Origin: Guyanagaster necrorhizus
Lineage: Eukaryota; Basidiomycota; Agaricomycetes; Agaricales; Physalacriaceae
Length of the DNA stretch: 64,000 nucleotides
Assembly (NCBI RefSeq): GCF_019112545.1
Contig: NW_025064893.1
Span: 606,185-670,184, forward strand
Direction of reading: 5' to 3'
Positions 49,331 through 60,929 of this stretch are shown here, piece after piece. Both the position numbers and the translations under genes were made by a program. Each line of letters begins with the position of its first letter. The stretch's first letter is position 1. The notes below the pieces were generated by a model. That model saw nothing but the letters and a program-made list of their open reading frames with translations. It did no database searches and was not told the DNA's origin.

Positions 49331-49560
49331 TGACCAGCTGACAATGGGGGAATGTTACAAGAGGACGATGAAGATGACTCTGCAATGGATGAGCCACAAA
49401 TGGTGGAGACATACAATGAAGAGCAATGTCCGATGCCTTCGCCTCATTTGAAGCCTACCATTGGAATGATGAGAGGTCCAGCAGATCGGCCACCTCATGC
49501 TGAAGGAGGAGGGACTTCCCTAACTTAGCCATCAGAATGATGGTCTTAAGGAGAGGGTAA

Positions 49561-50086
49561 TGTTATGATTTTTCCTATTTTTTCCTGATTTTCTTCTCTT
49601 TCTCCTTGGAAATGACCCTTATCTCTGCTTAGTCAGGGTGCTTAGGCCAGTGCTTAAGACTGTGGGAATGCTTAGCTCAGCACCCAAGTCGGTCACTCTC
49701 TTATCATGATGCTATGTGCTGTAAAGGGAGAGACAATGACCCATTTGTTCTTCAACTGCAGTGCAGCAGTAACAGCACAACAGCAAGACAATAACTTTTG
49801 TGGAGAGCCTGGCAACAGCAGGGGTAACAGCTCTACAGCAGACAATATCTTTTGTGAATGGATATTAATAGCCAGATAATGGAACAGTATTTAAGTAGCT
49901 TAGTTCTCACTGTAATACCCTAGTCTTGAACTAAAGTTTTACTTCACCATCTTATCTCGAGTGAACTGCAATGCCTTGACAACACAATGCTAGTCACACA
50001 CAAGTGGACTCTGACAGTATAACCTGAAGTGCGAGGTTCTGTCAGTTTATCATGTGTCTCTAATCATGTGGAATTTGGGCTTAACA
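49561..50086 (+). repeat. 3' LTR of element A
   Basis: 526 bp, identical in length to the 5' copy, begins TGTTATG directly after the purine tract and ends TTAACA. It still has CG pairs at TCGG and GCGAGG. Confidence 0.95.
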
Positions 50087-50091
50087 ACCAG
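50087..50091 (+). repeat. Right target site duplication of element A
   Basis: ACCAG, exact match to 41,757-41,761. Sequence after it resumes the RT of element B. Confidence 0.95.
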
Positions 50092-52500
50092 CCACTTTCT
50101 AATGGATGATAAATGATATTTTCAAGGATCTCATTGTCACTGAAAAGGTCATGATCTACCTGAATGACATTCTCATCATGTCCAAGGACCAGAGTGAGCA
50201 TCAATGACTGGTTCAACAGGTATTAGACCTGATAAAGAAACACAAGCTGTTCTTCAAAGCAGAGAAATGTGAATTTGAGATCCTGGAGATGAAGTATTTA
50301 GAGGTGATCATCAGTGAAGAAAGTATATAGATAGATCCAGTAAAGATGGCTGGAGTAACTGAATAGCTGATGCCAACAAAGAAGAAGGAGCTCTAATCCT
50401 TCTTAGACTTTATAAACTTCTACTGATGGTTCATTCAGGACTATAGCAAGGTTGTTCAACTAATAACACAACTAACCAGAAATGCTCTGTGGGGCTGAAG
50501 ACTCTTCCAACAACATGCATTTGATGACCTTAAGCAATGGCTTGCAGAAGATGTGATCCTCACTATTCCAACTCAAGACAGATGGTTTTAGATTGAAGCT
50601 GACTCAAATGAAGGAGCAATTGGAGCTGTACTCTCTTAAGAGCAAGATGAGAAATGGCAACCAGTAGCCTTCCTATTTAAGGCCCTGTCAGTTACTGAAT
50701 GCAATTATAAAATCTATAACAAGAAGCTTTTAGCTATAATGCTCACCCTTGAGGAATAGAGGTATTACATCATCAGTGCAACTCAGACCTTTGAAATTTG
50801 GACTGACCACTAGAACCTCTGCTACTTTTGACAATCCCAAAAGCTTAATTGATGACAGGCAAGATAAGTAACAGAACTTTTGAAATATGACTACACTCTC
50901 TATCATAAGGCTGGCACAGCAAATAAGAAAGCAGATCTGCTCAGCTGACAAGCTGATCATGATCAAGAAGGAAACAACAATGATGATATGGTACTATTAA
51001 AGCCTGAACACTTTCAGGTGATGATGATGCCAATAGAGGAAGAGATTCATAAGCAGATCAAAAGCATCATAAAGAACAACAGTAAATGAGACCAATGAGT
51101 AGCCTCATCACTCAATCATAAACAAGAGATAATGAAGGAAGAAGGGCTAATCCATTATGATGGATGGATTTATATCCTGCAGGACCAACAACTCTGAGAA
51201 GAGATTATCACCATGTGTTATGACCATGCCACAGCAGAACATCCAAAGATTGCAAAGATGAAGGAACTCATACTTCAAGAATACTGGTGGCCAAAGATGA
51301 GCCAAGATATTGAACACTACATAAAAGGGTGCAAAATGTGCCAACAGAAAAAGTCAACAACTCAACCATAGGCTGCTCTCCTTCATCCAAATGAAGTGCT
51401 ACAGTCACTATGAACACATATCTCTGTTGACATGATCACTAGATTATCAGACTATAACAACTATGATGCTATCTTAATCATCATCAACTGGTTTTCAAAA
51501 GTGATCATTCTGGTTGCATATTTAATAGAGTTGACATCTGAAGGATAGACTAAGATTCTATATGATAAGGTCTATATCAAATATGGTATGCCACAAGTTG
51601 TCATTTCTGATCAGAGACCACAATTTGTCTTTAAATTCCTTGACAACTTGTATTGCCTACTAAACATCTGCCATAATGTCTCCACTGCCTACCACCTCCA
51701 GATGGATAGGCAAACTGAATGTATCAATCAGAAAGTTGAGAAATATCTCAGATTGTTTATCAACTACTATCAGAATGATTGGGTAGAGTGGCTTGCTCTT
51801 ATAGTATTCCAACACAATAATCACACTCACTCTACAATAGGAAAGACTCTCTTTTTCATCAACCATGGTTGACACCCAAATATTTTCTATATGGAATGTG
51901 TTTATGCCACTACTCCTGTATCTTTTGACTTTGCATACATCATGTTCAAGATTCATGAGGAAATGTGCATTGCTCTTGAAAAGGCAGCATTCTTGATAAA
52001 AAAACAATATGACAAACATCACACCCCTGATTATATCTATAATATCACAGATAAAGTCTGATTAGACATGACCAACCTTCACCTCCCATGCCCTAAACAG
52101 AAGCTCACTGACAAGCATATCAGGCCTTTTTAAATTATCACAAAAGTTGGTGCCTCTACATATAAACTCTGCCTCCTCATCAATTGGAAAATACACAATA
52201 TTTTTAATGAATCTCTCCTCACACCCTTTATTGCCCCTGCATTCTCCAATCAAGAATATCTGCTACCATCTTCATCTGACCTAATTTATGATGAAGAACA
52301 TTATAAAATTGATCAAATACTTAATCACCATCTTTGCAAAATTTGAGCACATGGAGGGGGAATGACAATAATAGTTGACTACTTGGTTAGTTGGAAGGGC
52401 TATGGTCCAGAATCTAACCAATGGGTCAACAAAAAAACAGATGAATGCTATAGATACAATCCATGACTATGAATTATCTCTAAATTAAGCTATTAGAATG
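50092..52500 (+). pseudogene. 3' half of pol, element B
   Basis: Continues RT from the split motif (FQWMINDIFKDLI equivalent), with the active site YLDD changed to YLND by G-to-A. RNase H follows (EADSNEGAIGAVLS, about 50,600), then integrase (zinc region about 51,190-51,350; QVVISDQRPQFVFKFL at about 51,590; EKYLRLFINY at about 51,740) and a chromodomain-like end (YKIDQILNHHL, VDYLVSWKGYGPESNQWVN, about 52,300-52,430). Stops are frequent and include TAG and TAA as well as TGA, so decay goes beyond CpG sites. Confidence 0.8.
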
Positions 52501-52521
52501 ATGATCTTAAGAAGAGAGTAA

Positions 52522-52980
52522 TGTTATGATTTTTCTATTTTCTTTTCAACTTAACCCCTATTTGCACTTAGTCAGGGCACCTACACTGGTGCTTAGGACT
52601 GTGGGACAGGCTTAGTCATCACAATAAGCTGAGTCTGTCATTGTCCTTTGACACAACAACAATGCTCAATAATGCACAACAGTCTTTTTGTGAACAGTAA
52701 TGATGCTCAAAGACAAAGAGCACAATGACTTGGACAGATACAATAAGTAGTAGTATTAATATCTCAACAGATGATTAGTATATAAGTAAGCTAGCTCTTG
52801 CTGTATATCCCCAGCTTCAAGCTAAAGTTTATTCTATACCTCTTCACTCTCAAGCCAATCTTGCAAGGCCTTAAAGCATTTGGTCAACAGATACACATAG
52901 TGAACTCTGATGTGACTATACAAATATGATACAGCATCAGTTTATCATGTGTTCTGATCATGTGTGACTTGGGTCTAACA
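52522..52980 (+). repeat. 3' LTR of element B
   Basis: 459 bp, begins TGTTATG after a purine tract and ends TAACA. It is followed by ACAGA, the right target duplication (left copy ATAGA at 36,770-36,774). Confidence 0.9.
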
Positions 52981-53160
52981 ACAGATCTGACAGAATCTGC
53001 TGTAAGAGCAGATACAATAGCAGAATAAGCCCTGATATCTGCTAAGAGAACAGATGGACATAATGAGGTATTTATACTACTGTGACTGAGTAGTATTTGC
53101 CACCCTATGAACAATGTAATTTCTATGAATAAGATAAGTTTTTTGTCTTTGGTGTATCTG
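52981..53160 (+). repeat. Right part of the TGTAAGG repeat interrupted by element B
   Basis: Continues the sequence left at 36,774 (CTGCTCAGAACAGATCTGACA across the insertion). A matching stretch at about 58,010-58,045 inside element C shows it is repetitive. The right limit, before gag of element C, is approximate. Confidence 0.55.
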
Positions 53161-55305
53161 ACATCCATTATCTCAAGAACAATAAGATGCCAATAAGGAT
53201 AAGGTGAAAGACTGGTGGACCATGCAGCTAATAGATCTGTATTCTATGGCCAAGGGGCATCACTGACTGCCATCTTGATCTGATTTCAAAGCAGCTATAC
53301 ATGACAAGTTCACTGACTTTGTAGTGTAAGATATCCACAAGGCCAAAATGAAGGAGCTCTGCATGGGTGACAAGATAGTTAGCAAGTACTTTGGCAAGCT
53401 AAAGAGGCTCACCAAGCTTGCTGGTCTTTATGAAGACCTCTCCCAGACTGGGCACCTCATGGAGGCCCTGAAGATTGGGGTTCTGTCTTCTTACATAAAG
53501 ATTATCTCTGATATTACCATCAATATGCTGAAGAGATATGACAAATAAAAAGAAAGGATTACTATCATGAATCAGAAGTGACAGTGATAGAAGATGGTGA
53601 GCACCTTTCATCAGAACAGCAACAAGAAGCTGGGAGGAAGCAACAAGAGGTCCAGACAGCAGACACCATCTAAGGCAGGCACAACCCCTTTGTATGGCAA
53701 GAAGAAGACTACTACTGGCACAGTCTACACTGGGCAGGAGAAGCTGATAGACATTGATTGGCTCAAGAAGAAAGATAAATGTTTTAACTGCAGAGAGAAA
53801 GACCATATGTTAAAGAACTGCCTAAAGAAGAAATACATACAAGAAGAGATCAGATTGCAGATCACAGAACTGCAGAAGGAAGCAGATGCTGTAAGAGAGA
53901 ATAGAAAGGACACAAAGATTGAGAAGATAAAAGATGGAGCTGATGAATGAGCAATTCCACTCAGTCAGCCAAAGAACTTTATGGTGTGTCTCCAGATATT
54001 GCTGGTCATACTTATGATAGCTCTGTAGATACAACTTATTTACATGTGCATTCAAATATACCTGCTTCTGTGACTCTAAACACACTGAAAGAATCATCTA
54101 ATAAGAAAACTCAACCACCTATAGGCTGAACAGGAGAAGAGACCCTCACTGGATGGCTCAAACCATTTGACATTGAGTGGACCTGGCACATAATCTGTAG
54201 CACCAAAACAGAAGAAGAAGCAAAGACTGCACTTAGAAACTGGATACACAAAGTGTGGGCTGAGAAGATGATCAATGAGATGATAAAAAGGTTGAAGAAA
54301 GTAGAAAGAAACCACATGTTGGAATAGCTGGATAAACTTTAAAAGCCTCAGAGATACATTCAGCAGCAGAAGACAACTGGCAAGGACCTGGTCATCAAGA
54401 TCCAGATTGAGATGCTGACAAACTATTCTATGTATATGATCTCAGCTCTGATTAACAGCAGCTGTATCAGAAGTTCCATCAATCATGCTTTTATCATCAA
54501 GCACAATCTCTCTACCTGAGCCACTACAGCTCTGATTCCAGTATACAATGCTGATGAGACTCAAAACCAAGCCAGATCGATAACCAAATTTATGAAATTA
54601 TGAATGGTGATAGGGGATTATATGGAATGGATTGACCTGGCAGTCATAGACTTAGGAACCAAGGAGATCTTTTTTGGATATGACTGGCTGATATGGCATT
54701 ACCCACTTATCAACTGGAAGACCAGCCAAATCACCTTTTTCTGATGCCACTGTCAAAAAGTCTCTTTTGTCTTGTCTGATAAAGATAAAGAAGATCAGTG
54801 GAATGAAGAAATGGAGGAAATAGAAACTATTCTTGCTATCAATATAGAGCAGGCAAGCCATTTTCAGGCTATGCACTATACAAATGACTTAGCAGCAAAA
54901 GCCAATAAGAAGAAGGAAGTCCAGATGTTTGAAGAGATGATACCAGAGTGGGTGTGAGATTTTTATGACCTTTTCAACAAGGAGAACTTTAATGAGCTCT
55001 CTGGCCCAAAGCTCTGGAACCATGCAATTAAGTTAATTCTGAATGCTAGTACCAATCTTGACTGCAAGATATATCCTCTTGGCCATCACAAGCAGCAGAA
55101 ATTTGACAAGTTCCTGGATGAGAATCTGACCAGCAGATGTATTTGACCTTTCAAGTTGCTGATAGCATCCCCATTCTTCTTTGTAAAGAAGAAAGATAGA
55201 AAACTACAGTCTGTTCAGGATTATCAAAAGCTCAATGAGATAATGATCAAAAACTGCTATTTCCTGCTGCTGATCTCAGAGCTGATGGATAAACTGCATG
55301 ATGCC

Positions 55306-55755
55306 TGTTAGATCTAATGAGCATGTGACCTGAACATGTAGTAAACTGGTGCTGTATCACATTCATACAGTCATGCTAGAATCTACTTGAATGTGTCTAA
55401 ATAGATAATATGCTTCAAGACCAGAGACAGGCTAGGCTTGAGAGAAGATAGTATGAGATAAACTTATAGCTCAAAACTGGACTACTACAGTGAGAGCTAT
55501 CCTACTTATATATCATCTGTTCTGTAATAAATATAGCTGCTGCCTATTGTACTGTCCTACATTATGCTACTTGTTCTGCTTGGTCATTAGGAGATGGATG
55601 ATAGGATGTTGTTTATGGATGAAGCAACTAAGTACAATAGTGCTGTCCTCTTATGATTATATAATTCTCCTCATACCCACAGGTAGATGCTTGAGATAAG
55701 ATAGATGCTCTGATAAGATAAGGAAAAATAAACAAGATAAAGAAAAATCATAACA
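55306..55755 (-). repeat. Solo LTR inserted in RT of element C, reverse orientation
   Basis: 450 bp starting TGTTAGA and ending ATAACA on the plus strand. Read on the minus strand it begins TGTTATGATTTTTC like the LTRs of elements A and B and carries the same TATCTTATCAGAGCATCTATC type of start as the LTR at 59,238. It cuts the RT motif between KLHDA and YYTKLD. The flanking 5-mers ATGCC and GTATC differ only by transitions, so they may be a mutated target duplication. Confidence 0.75.
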
Positions 55756-57930
55756 GTATCTAGTACTATACCAAGCTTGACATGTGATGAGAGTGCAATA
55801 ATATATGGATTAAGAAAGGGGATGAATGGAAGGCAGCCTTCTGGACTAACAGAGAACTCTTTGAGCTGACCATAATGTTTTTCAGTCTTACCAATTTGCC
55901 TGCCATCTTCTAGTGAATGATGAATGACATTTTCAAGGATCTCATCACCATTGGAAAGGTCACAATCTACCTTGACAACATCTTAATTATATCTGGTGAC
56001 TAAAAAGAGCATTGTCACCTTGTCCAACAGATTCTCATACTGATGAGAAGGCACAAACTATTCTTCAAGACAGAGAAGTGCAAGTTTGAAATGTTGAAGA
56101 TAAATATCTGAAAGTCATCATCAGCAAAGAGAGCATCCATATAGATCCAATCAAGATACAGAGCATAATAGACTGGCTGGTCCTCATCAAAAAGAAGAAA
56201 CTTCAATTGTTCCTGGGGTTTACCAACTTCTACTGGCAGTTTATCAAGGATTACAGCTGTATCATTTGATCTATGATCCAATTAACAGAGAATGCCTCTT
56301 GAGCATGGGAGGCAGCACAAGAGAATGCTTTTCAGCAACTAAAGAAGAAATTGATGGAGGATATGGTATTAGCCATCCCAACATGAGAAGGGAGATTCTG
56401 AGTTGAGGCAGACTCAAGTGATGGAGCAATCAGAGTACTCTTGCAGAAACAGAAAAGAAAGTGGCAACTAATCACATTCCTCTCTAAGGCCTTCACAATC
56501 ATGGAGAGAAACTACAAAATCTGTAACAAGGAGCTCTTTGCCATTATGCTTGCTCTGACTGAATAGAGACATTATCTAATAGACATAATGCAGCAGTTCA
56601 AAATCTGGACCAATCACCAGAACCTCCAATACTTTTAACTCCTCCAGAATCTGAACCAGTGACAGGCCTATTAGGTCACCAAGTTGGCAGAATATGATCT
56701 TCTATTCCAGCATAAAGCAGAAACCATAAACAAGAAAGCAGACTTGCTCAGTCAGTGCATAGATCATGTCCAGAAGAAGAATGACAATAGAGAAATGATG
56801 GTGCTCAAGGCTGAGTACTTCTGAGCAATGATCATGCTAACAGAAGAGGAGGCTCACAAATGCATCAAAAGTGCCATCCAGCAAACCAAGCTATAGGACC
56901 AGAAGATGGCTTCATCAATTAATCATAACTAAGACACAACCAAGAAAGAGGACCTGATCTACTATGACAATTGGATCTATGTATCTCAGAATCATACTCT
57001 ATAAGAGGAGATCATTGCTCAGCTACACAACTACATCACCATGAGACACTCAGAGATCACAAAGACCATAGAGCTCATCCTGTGGAATTACTGGTGGCCA
57101 AAGTTGAAGATAGACATAGAGAAATATGTCAAAGCTTGCAAAACCTGTCAGCACACCAAGTTGAGCATCCAGATGAAAGCAGCCTCCCTATATCCAAATG
57201 AGATACTGAGTACATCTTGAATGCATATATCAGTAGACATGGTTATCAGACTACCAGAGTGCCAAAACTATAATGCAATTATTGCCATAGTTGATTGATT
57301 CTCCAAGATGATCATATCAATCATATGCTCAACAGAGTTATCATCAGAAGGATGGGCAAAGATTCTGAGAGATGAGGTGTATGCCAAGTATGACATGCCA
57401 CAGGTGATGATTTTGAATTGAGGACCACAGTTTGTCTTCAAATTCATGATAGACTTTTATTATCTTCTTCAGATTCAAAGCAATGCCTCAACCACTTATC
57501 ATCTGCAGACAGACAGGCAAATGGAATGGGTTAATCAGGAGGTCAAGAAGTATCTTAGAATGTTTATCAATCATCAGCAAGATGACTGGGCTGATTGGCT
57601 CTTACTCATGGCTTTTCAGCACAACAATCATGTCTATTCAGCAATTGGCAAGATATTATTCTTTATCAACTATGGACAACATTCTCATATCACTAGCTCA
57701 ACCTGTTTTACCACCACAACTTCTGCTTTGATCACATTTGTGGACTAGATGGCCAAAATTCATGACAAAATAAAGTCCACCCTCAAGGAAGTGGCTGCTA
57801 CAATAAAACACTAATACAATAGATCCTGTCACTCTGCCATCCAATATAATGTTGGCAATCATATATGGCTGAACACAATCAACCTTCATCTTTCATGCCC
57901 AAAGAAGAAATTAGCTGACAAACAGACCAA

Positions 57931-58824
57931 TGTAAAGCTAGCAAACTCTCTGATGCAAGAAGGATGCATCTGCTCTTGCAAGTTCTTTTATAATTGCAAG
58001 GGGAAAATTCAGCAGTTCAGAGCAGATCTGACAGAATCTGCCTGGAGCAGTTGGCTCACTGGTAGTACAAGCTCTGGCATCTGCTTTTAAGGGCAGATGG
58101 GCAGGATATGAGCAGAACATGAAGAGGATAAGAGAGAGAGATTACAAGAATTACTCTAAACTGTCCACTTATATGATACCAGGCTCAAAGGCTTTTAGGT
58201 ATGCTTATAGCTTTGGCTTGTAGGAGATTAGTGGAATTTTATTCCTTAGCTTTGTACCATAAAAGTTGGTCTCTATTCTATCTACAAGATTATCCTTTAA
58301 ATACCAAGATTCCAAGAGTCTGCTCCCTTATCAGCTATAGCTCTTATGAGTGCTTATACCACCTCCTTTCTAGCCTCTATTTGACTCAGACCAGTGGGGC
58401 ACCACTGATCTGCTCCACCAGTCAGCTATCTGTGAGTAAATCAGCTATATCTTTCATATCTGATGCCTCATCAAATAGCTTTATAAGGCTATCCATACCT
58501 GATCCATCTCTGATTGGATGAAGCACCCATTATATGCACACTCTGGCTGATATACATCTGCTCCTAAGTGCTAAGGTTGTTTGTCAGACATAAAGGGGGA
58601 GGGCAGACAGTAAAAAGCCATCTGTCATTATCTTGTGGGTTGTTGATCACACAGTGGATCTCCAGTCAGATTGTATCAGTGCTCTATTGCTTGAGCTATA
58701 GTAGGGGGAATGATTCCTTGTTTTGAAGACAGGATGATGCTTACTGCTCAGCTCTCTTGATGCTCTAGCAGATCTAGAGCCAGAAAAACTGAAATTTGGT
58801 GTCCATAAACCCATAGTGCAGCAC
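57931..58824 (+). mobile_element. 894-bp insertion in integrase tail of element C
   Basis: Interrupts the motif KLADKQT/R before LFSITKKIG. It begins TGTAAAGCTAGCAAACTCTC, the same repeat as at 36,680. Flanking 5-mers are ACCAA and ACCAG, a probable target duplication. The interior has one longer plus-strand frame (58,201-58,521, Ser/Leu-rich) with no domain I can name. It may be an LTR with part of a gag, or a non-autonomous element. Confidence 0.6.
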
Positions 58825-59237
58825 ACCAGACTCTTTTCTATTACAAAGAAGATTGGCACCTCTGTCTATTGGCTCACACTCTCAGCCATCTAGAAGATTC
58901 ATTCTATTTTCAACAAATCTCTTTTCTCCTTCTATATGCCTCCCACATTCTCAAACCAGGAAGCTCCACTACCTCCTGAACCAGTCCTGATTGAAGATGA
59001 AGAACACTATGAAATCAAGAAAATCCTCAATCACCACCTTTATAAAATCTATGGCTATCAGAGTCTGAGCCCCAATATTATTGTCAAATACCTTATTAAA
59101 TAGAAGGGATATAGTCTTGAGTCTAACCAATGGGTCAGTGAATGCAATATGAATGCTGCCAAGGCTATTTATAACTATAAACTCTCTCTTAATTGAGCCA
59201 TCAGGATGATGGTCTTAATGAGGGAGGAGAGGGATAA

Positions 59238-59640
59238 TATTATAATTTTCTTATTATTTTATCTTTGATCTTATCTTGTCAGAGTATCTATCTTATCACA
59301 GATGCTTGTCAATGAGTGTGGGACAATTACTCATAGTGTTAAGAGTGGAGAATGAGTAAGAAGTAACTCTTGACAGCTAAAACTATGAAATACTCAGAGG
59401 AATTCATGAGTTGCTATAACACTAAGCTTATACTAGATAATCAGTATATTGCTGTGACATGATAATAATATGTGTAAATTTGAGTGTATTATATAGTGTG
59501 TCATCTGATGTAGTAAAGTGGTCTAGTCTGATAGTCTCTTGTCCTTGTCTATATTTTTATAGTAAAGTATGCATTATATAATTAGAAATCATAAATGAGA
59601 CTTAGTAAGGCTGTAAGACTGTATCTTAGTAATTTCTAGA
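59238..59640 (+). repeat. 3' LTR of element C (right limit uncertain)
   Basis: Starts TATTATAATTTTC (mutated TGTTATGATTTTC) right after a purine-rich tract GAGGGAGGAGAGGGATAA, and resembles the reverse solo LTR at 55,306-55,755 over its first 60 bases. It has no CpG. The end could not be fixed because the sequence runs into other remnants. Confidence 0.55.
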
Positions 59641-60169
59641 GAAACTATATATAATAGCAACTGATCTGCATTGCTGCACTTTATAGAAACTGTGTAGTTT
59701 TAGTTGCCAGTGAATGGATCAAAAGGTGCTGTTTAGCTGTGGCTTTTCAAGAAGTAGTGGTTATGCTAAGGAGTGTATGAGTTTATTTTGAGTGAAGAGT
59801 TCTGGCATGAAACAGCCTTAGTAAATATAGCTACTTGTCACTGTGGACAGAATTTTGGTGACTAGATGATGTTCTACAGAAACTACATCATATAATTAAA
59901 TGATTGTAGGCATGTCAACTTCTTGATGTATAGTGATGCAGTAACTGCCAAGTCAGAATAAGAGTCAATTATCCATATCTTGCCATAATAGAATGCAGTA
60001 ATTATAGTATATATAGTATAGGAAGAATATTAAAATGCTGAAAGAGTGGTTTCTGTGATATAAAACTAGTATTACCATGCTTGAAATTATTGGTTTGCTG
60101 AGAGCTCAGCTAGTAGATGGTAATAATAGATATTGCATAAAATCCATGAATTCTGAGTATATAGAGCCT

Positions 60170-60600
60170 AGAGGCTCATCACTGGATGAGTTTATGTTTG
60201 TCAGATGCAGCTACAGGCATTAAAGACAATGTCTCTACTTTTTCAGTTGATTTATAGATTATGCTTGTAGAGCCAGTCATGCTCTAAAAACATCACTTTC
60301 TGGTGTAACCATATTACTACTAGGTCAATTTGTTCAACATGATTTCTGATGGTCATTTACATCTTGCAATACTCTGAGATAATATCTCCTGCATTGAACA
60401 TTCCATCTGCATTATAAACTGGTATGGGCCTTGTGATCTTTTACATCTGAAGATTGTGCATTTTGACAAAGTTAGCATTGATGGAGCTCCTATAGTGTCA
60501 GTATGGTTCTAGTGTAGGCTGTTTTATGCAAGTCTCTAGCAGTTTTCAATAGCATAATTACCTGCTCCTGCATAAAGCACTGCTGTCTGTCATCTATGAA
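60170..60600 (-). pseudogene. Gypsy protease remnant, antisense
   Basis: Read on the minus strand, the segment gives INANFVKMHNLQM, RPIPVYNADGMFNAGDIISE, NHVEQIDLVV, FLEHDWLYKHN and INWKSRDIVFNACSC with stops and frame changes. The order matches the retropepsin and following region of elements A to C (IPIYNADGTKNQAGSITE, FLGHDWLIRHN, INWKT). It belongs to a separate gypsy element inserted in the opposite direction. Confidence 0.7.
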
Positions 60601-60929
60601 GTCAGTTCTGCACTGTTATCTAGTGCTGCTGTTCTACTATAAGGCTTTCATGTTTCTTCAGTGCATCTATTACTCATCTATAAGATCACTCTGAGACTGC
60701 TTCTATGTACTGCTATTATAGTGGGCATTTCCCATATTATATCAGTATATAGGCAGTACATCACCTGAGTAAGTGTGCATTATATATTTGTCATATATGG
60801 CTTCTGATAGTTTCAGTGAGGTTCCTGCATGTCTAAAGATATACTGTCAGAGTGTTGAATGTGTCAGTGATATGCTCAATAAAATAAGATAGTTATAATA
60901 AAGATTTATTTAGTGATCTTATTGCTTAA

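Larger units (their letters stand above)
41762..50086 (+). mobile_element. Inner Ty3/gypsy chromovirus (element A), nested in element B
   Basis: 8,325 bp with 526-bp LTRs at both ends, starting TGTTA and ending TAACA, flanked by an exact 5-bp duplication ACCAG. It holds a complete set: gag with N-terminal hydrophobic helix and zinc knuckle, protease, reverse transcriptase (YLDD intact), RNase H, integrase with HHCC and DDE motifs, and a chromodomain, which places it among the chromoviruses that target heterochromatin. It retains some CpG, unlike elements B and C, and so is younger, but it is dead: about 15 stops interrupt pol, nearly all TGA. A purine run AAGGAGAGGGTAA precedes the 3' LTR. 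No obvious TGG-type tRNA primer site follows the 5' LTR. Confidence 0.95.
36775..52980 (+). mobile_element. Outer Ty3/gypsy chromovirus (element B), interrupted by element A
   Basis: Paired 459-bp LTRs (36,775-37,233 and 52,522-52,980) begin TGTTATG (5' copy mutated to TATTATG) and end TAACA. Flanking 5-mers are ATAGA and ACAGA, a target duplication differing by one C/T change. The internal order is gag, protease, reverse transcriptase, RNase H, integrase and a C-terminal chromodomain-like segment ending near 52,480. The element is inactive, with stops in every long frame, almost no CpG, and the RT active site YLDD changed to YLND near 50,160. A purine run AAGAAGAGAGTAA lies directly before the 3' LTR as a polypurine tract. 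The 8.3-kb element A sits in its reverse transcriptase. Confidence 0.9.
53165..59237 (+). mobile_element. 5'-truncated Ty3/gypsy chromovirus (element C) with two insertions
   Basis: Starts abruptly in the middle of gag (KMKELCMGDKIVSKYFGKL, aligning with the same region of A). It keeps a zinc knuckle CFNCREKDHMLKNC near 53,782, protease pieces (VYNADETQNQA, about 54,540), RT (FDKFLDENLTSRC, about 55,100; FLGFTNFYWQFI, about 56,210), RNase H (about 56,400-56,560), integrase (DYWWPK and CQ pair, about 57,085-57,150; ASTTYHLQTDRQMEWVNQE, about 57,480) and a chromodomain-like end (YEIKKILNHHL, KGYSLESNQWVSE, about 59,010-59,140). Almost no CpG remains; I saw one at 54,578. Its 5' LTR and N-terminal gag are not in the window. 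Confidence 0.85.
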
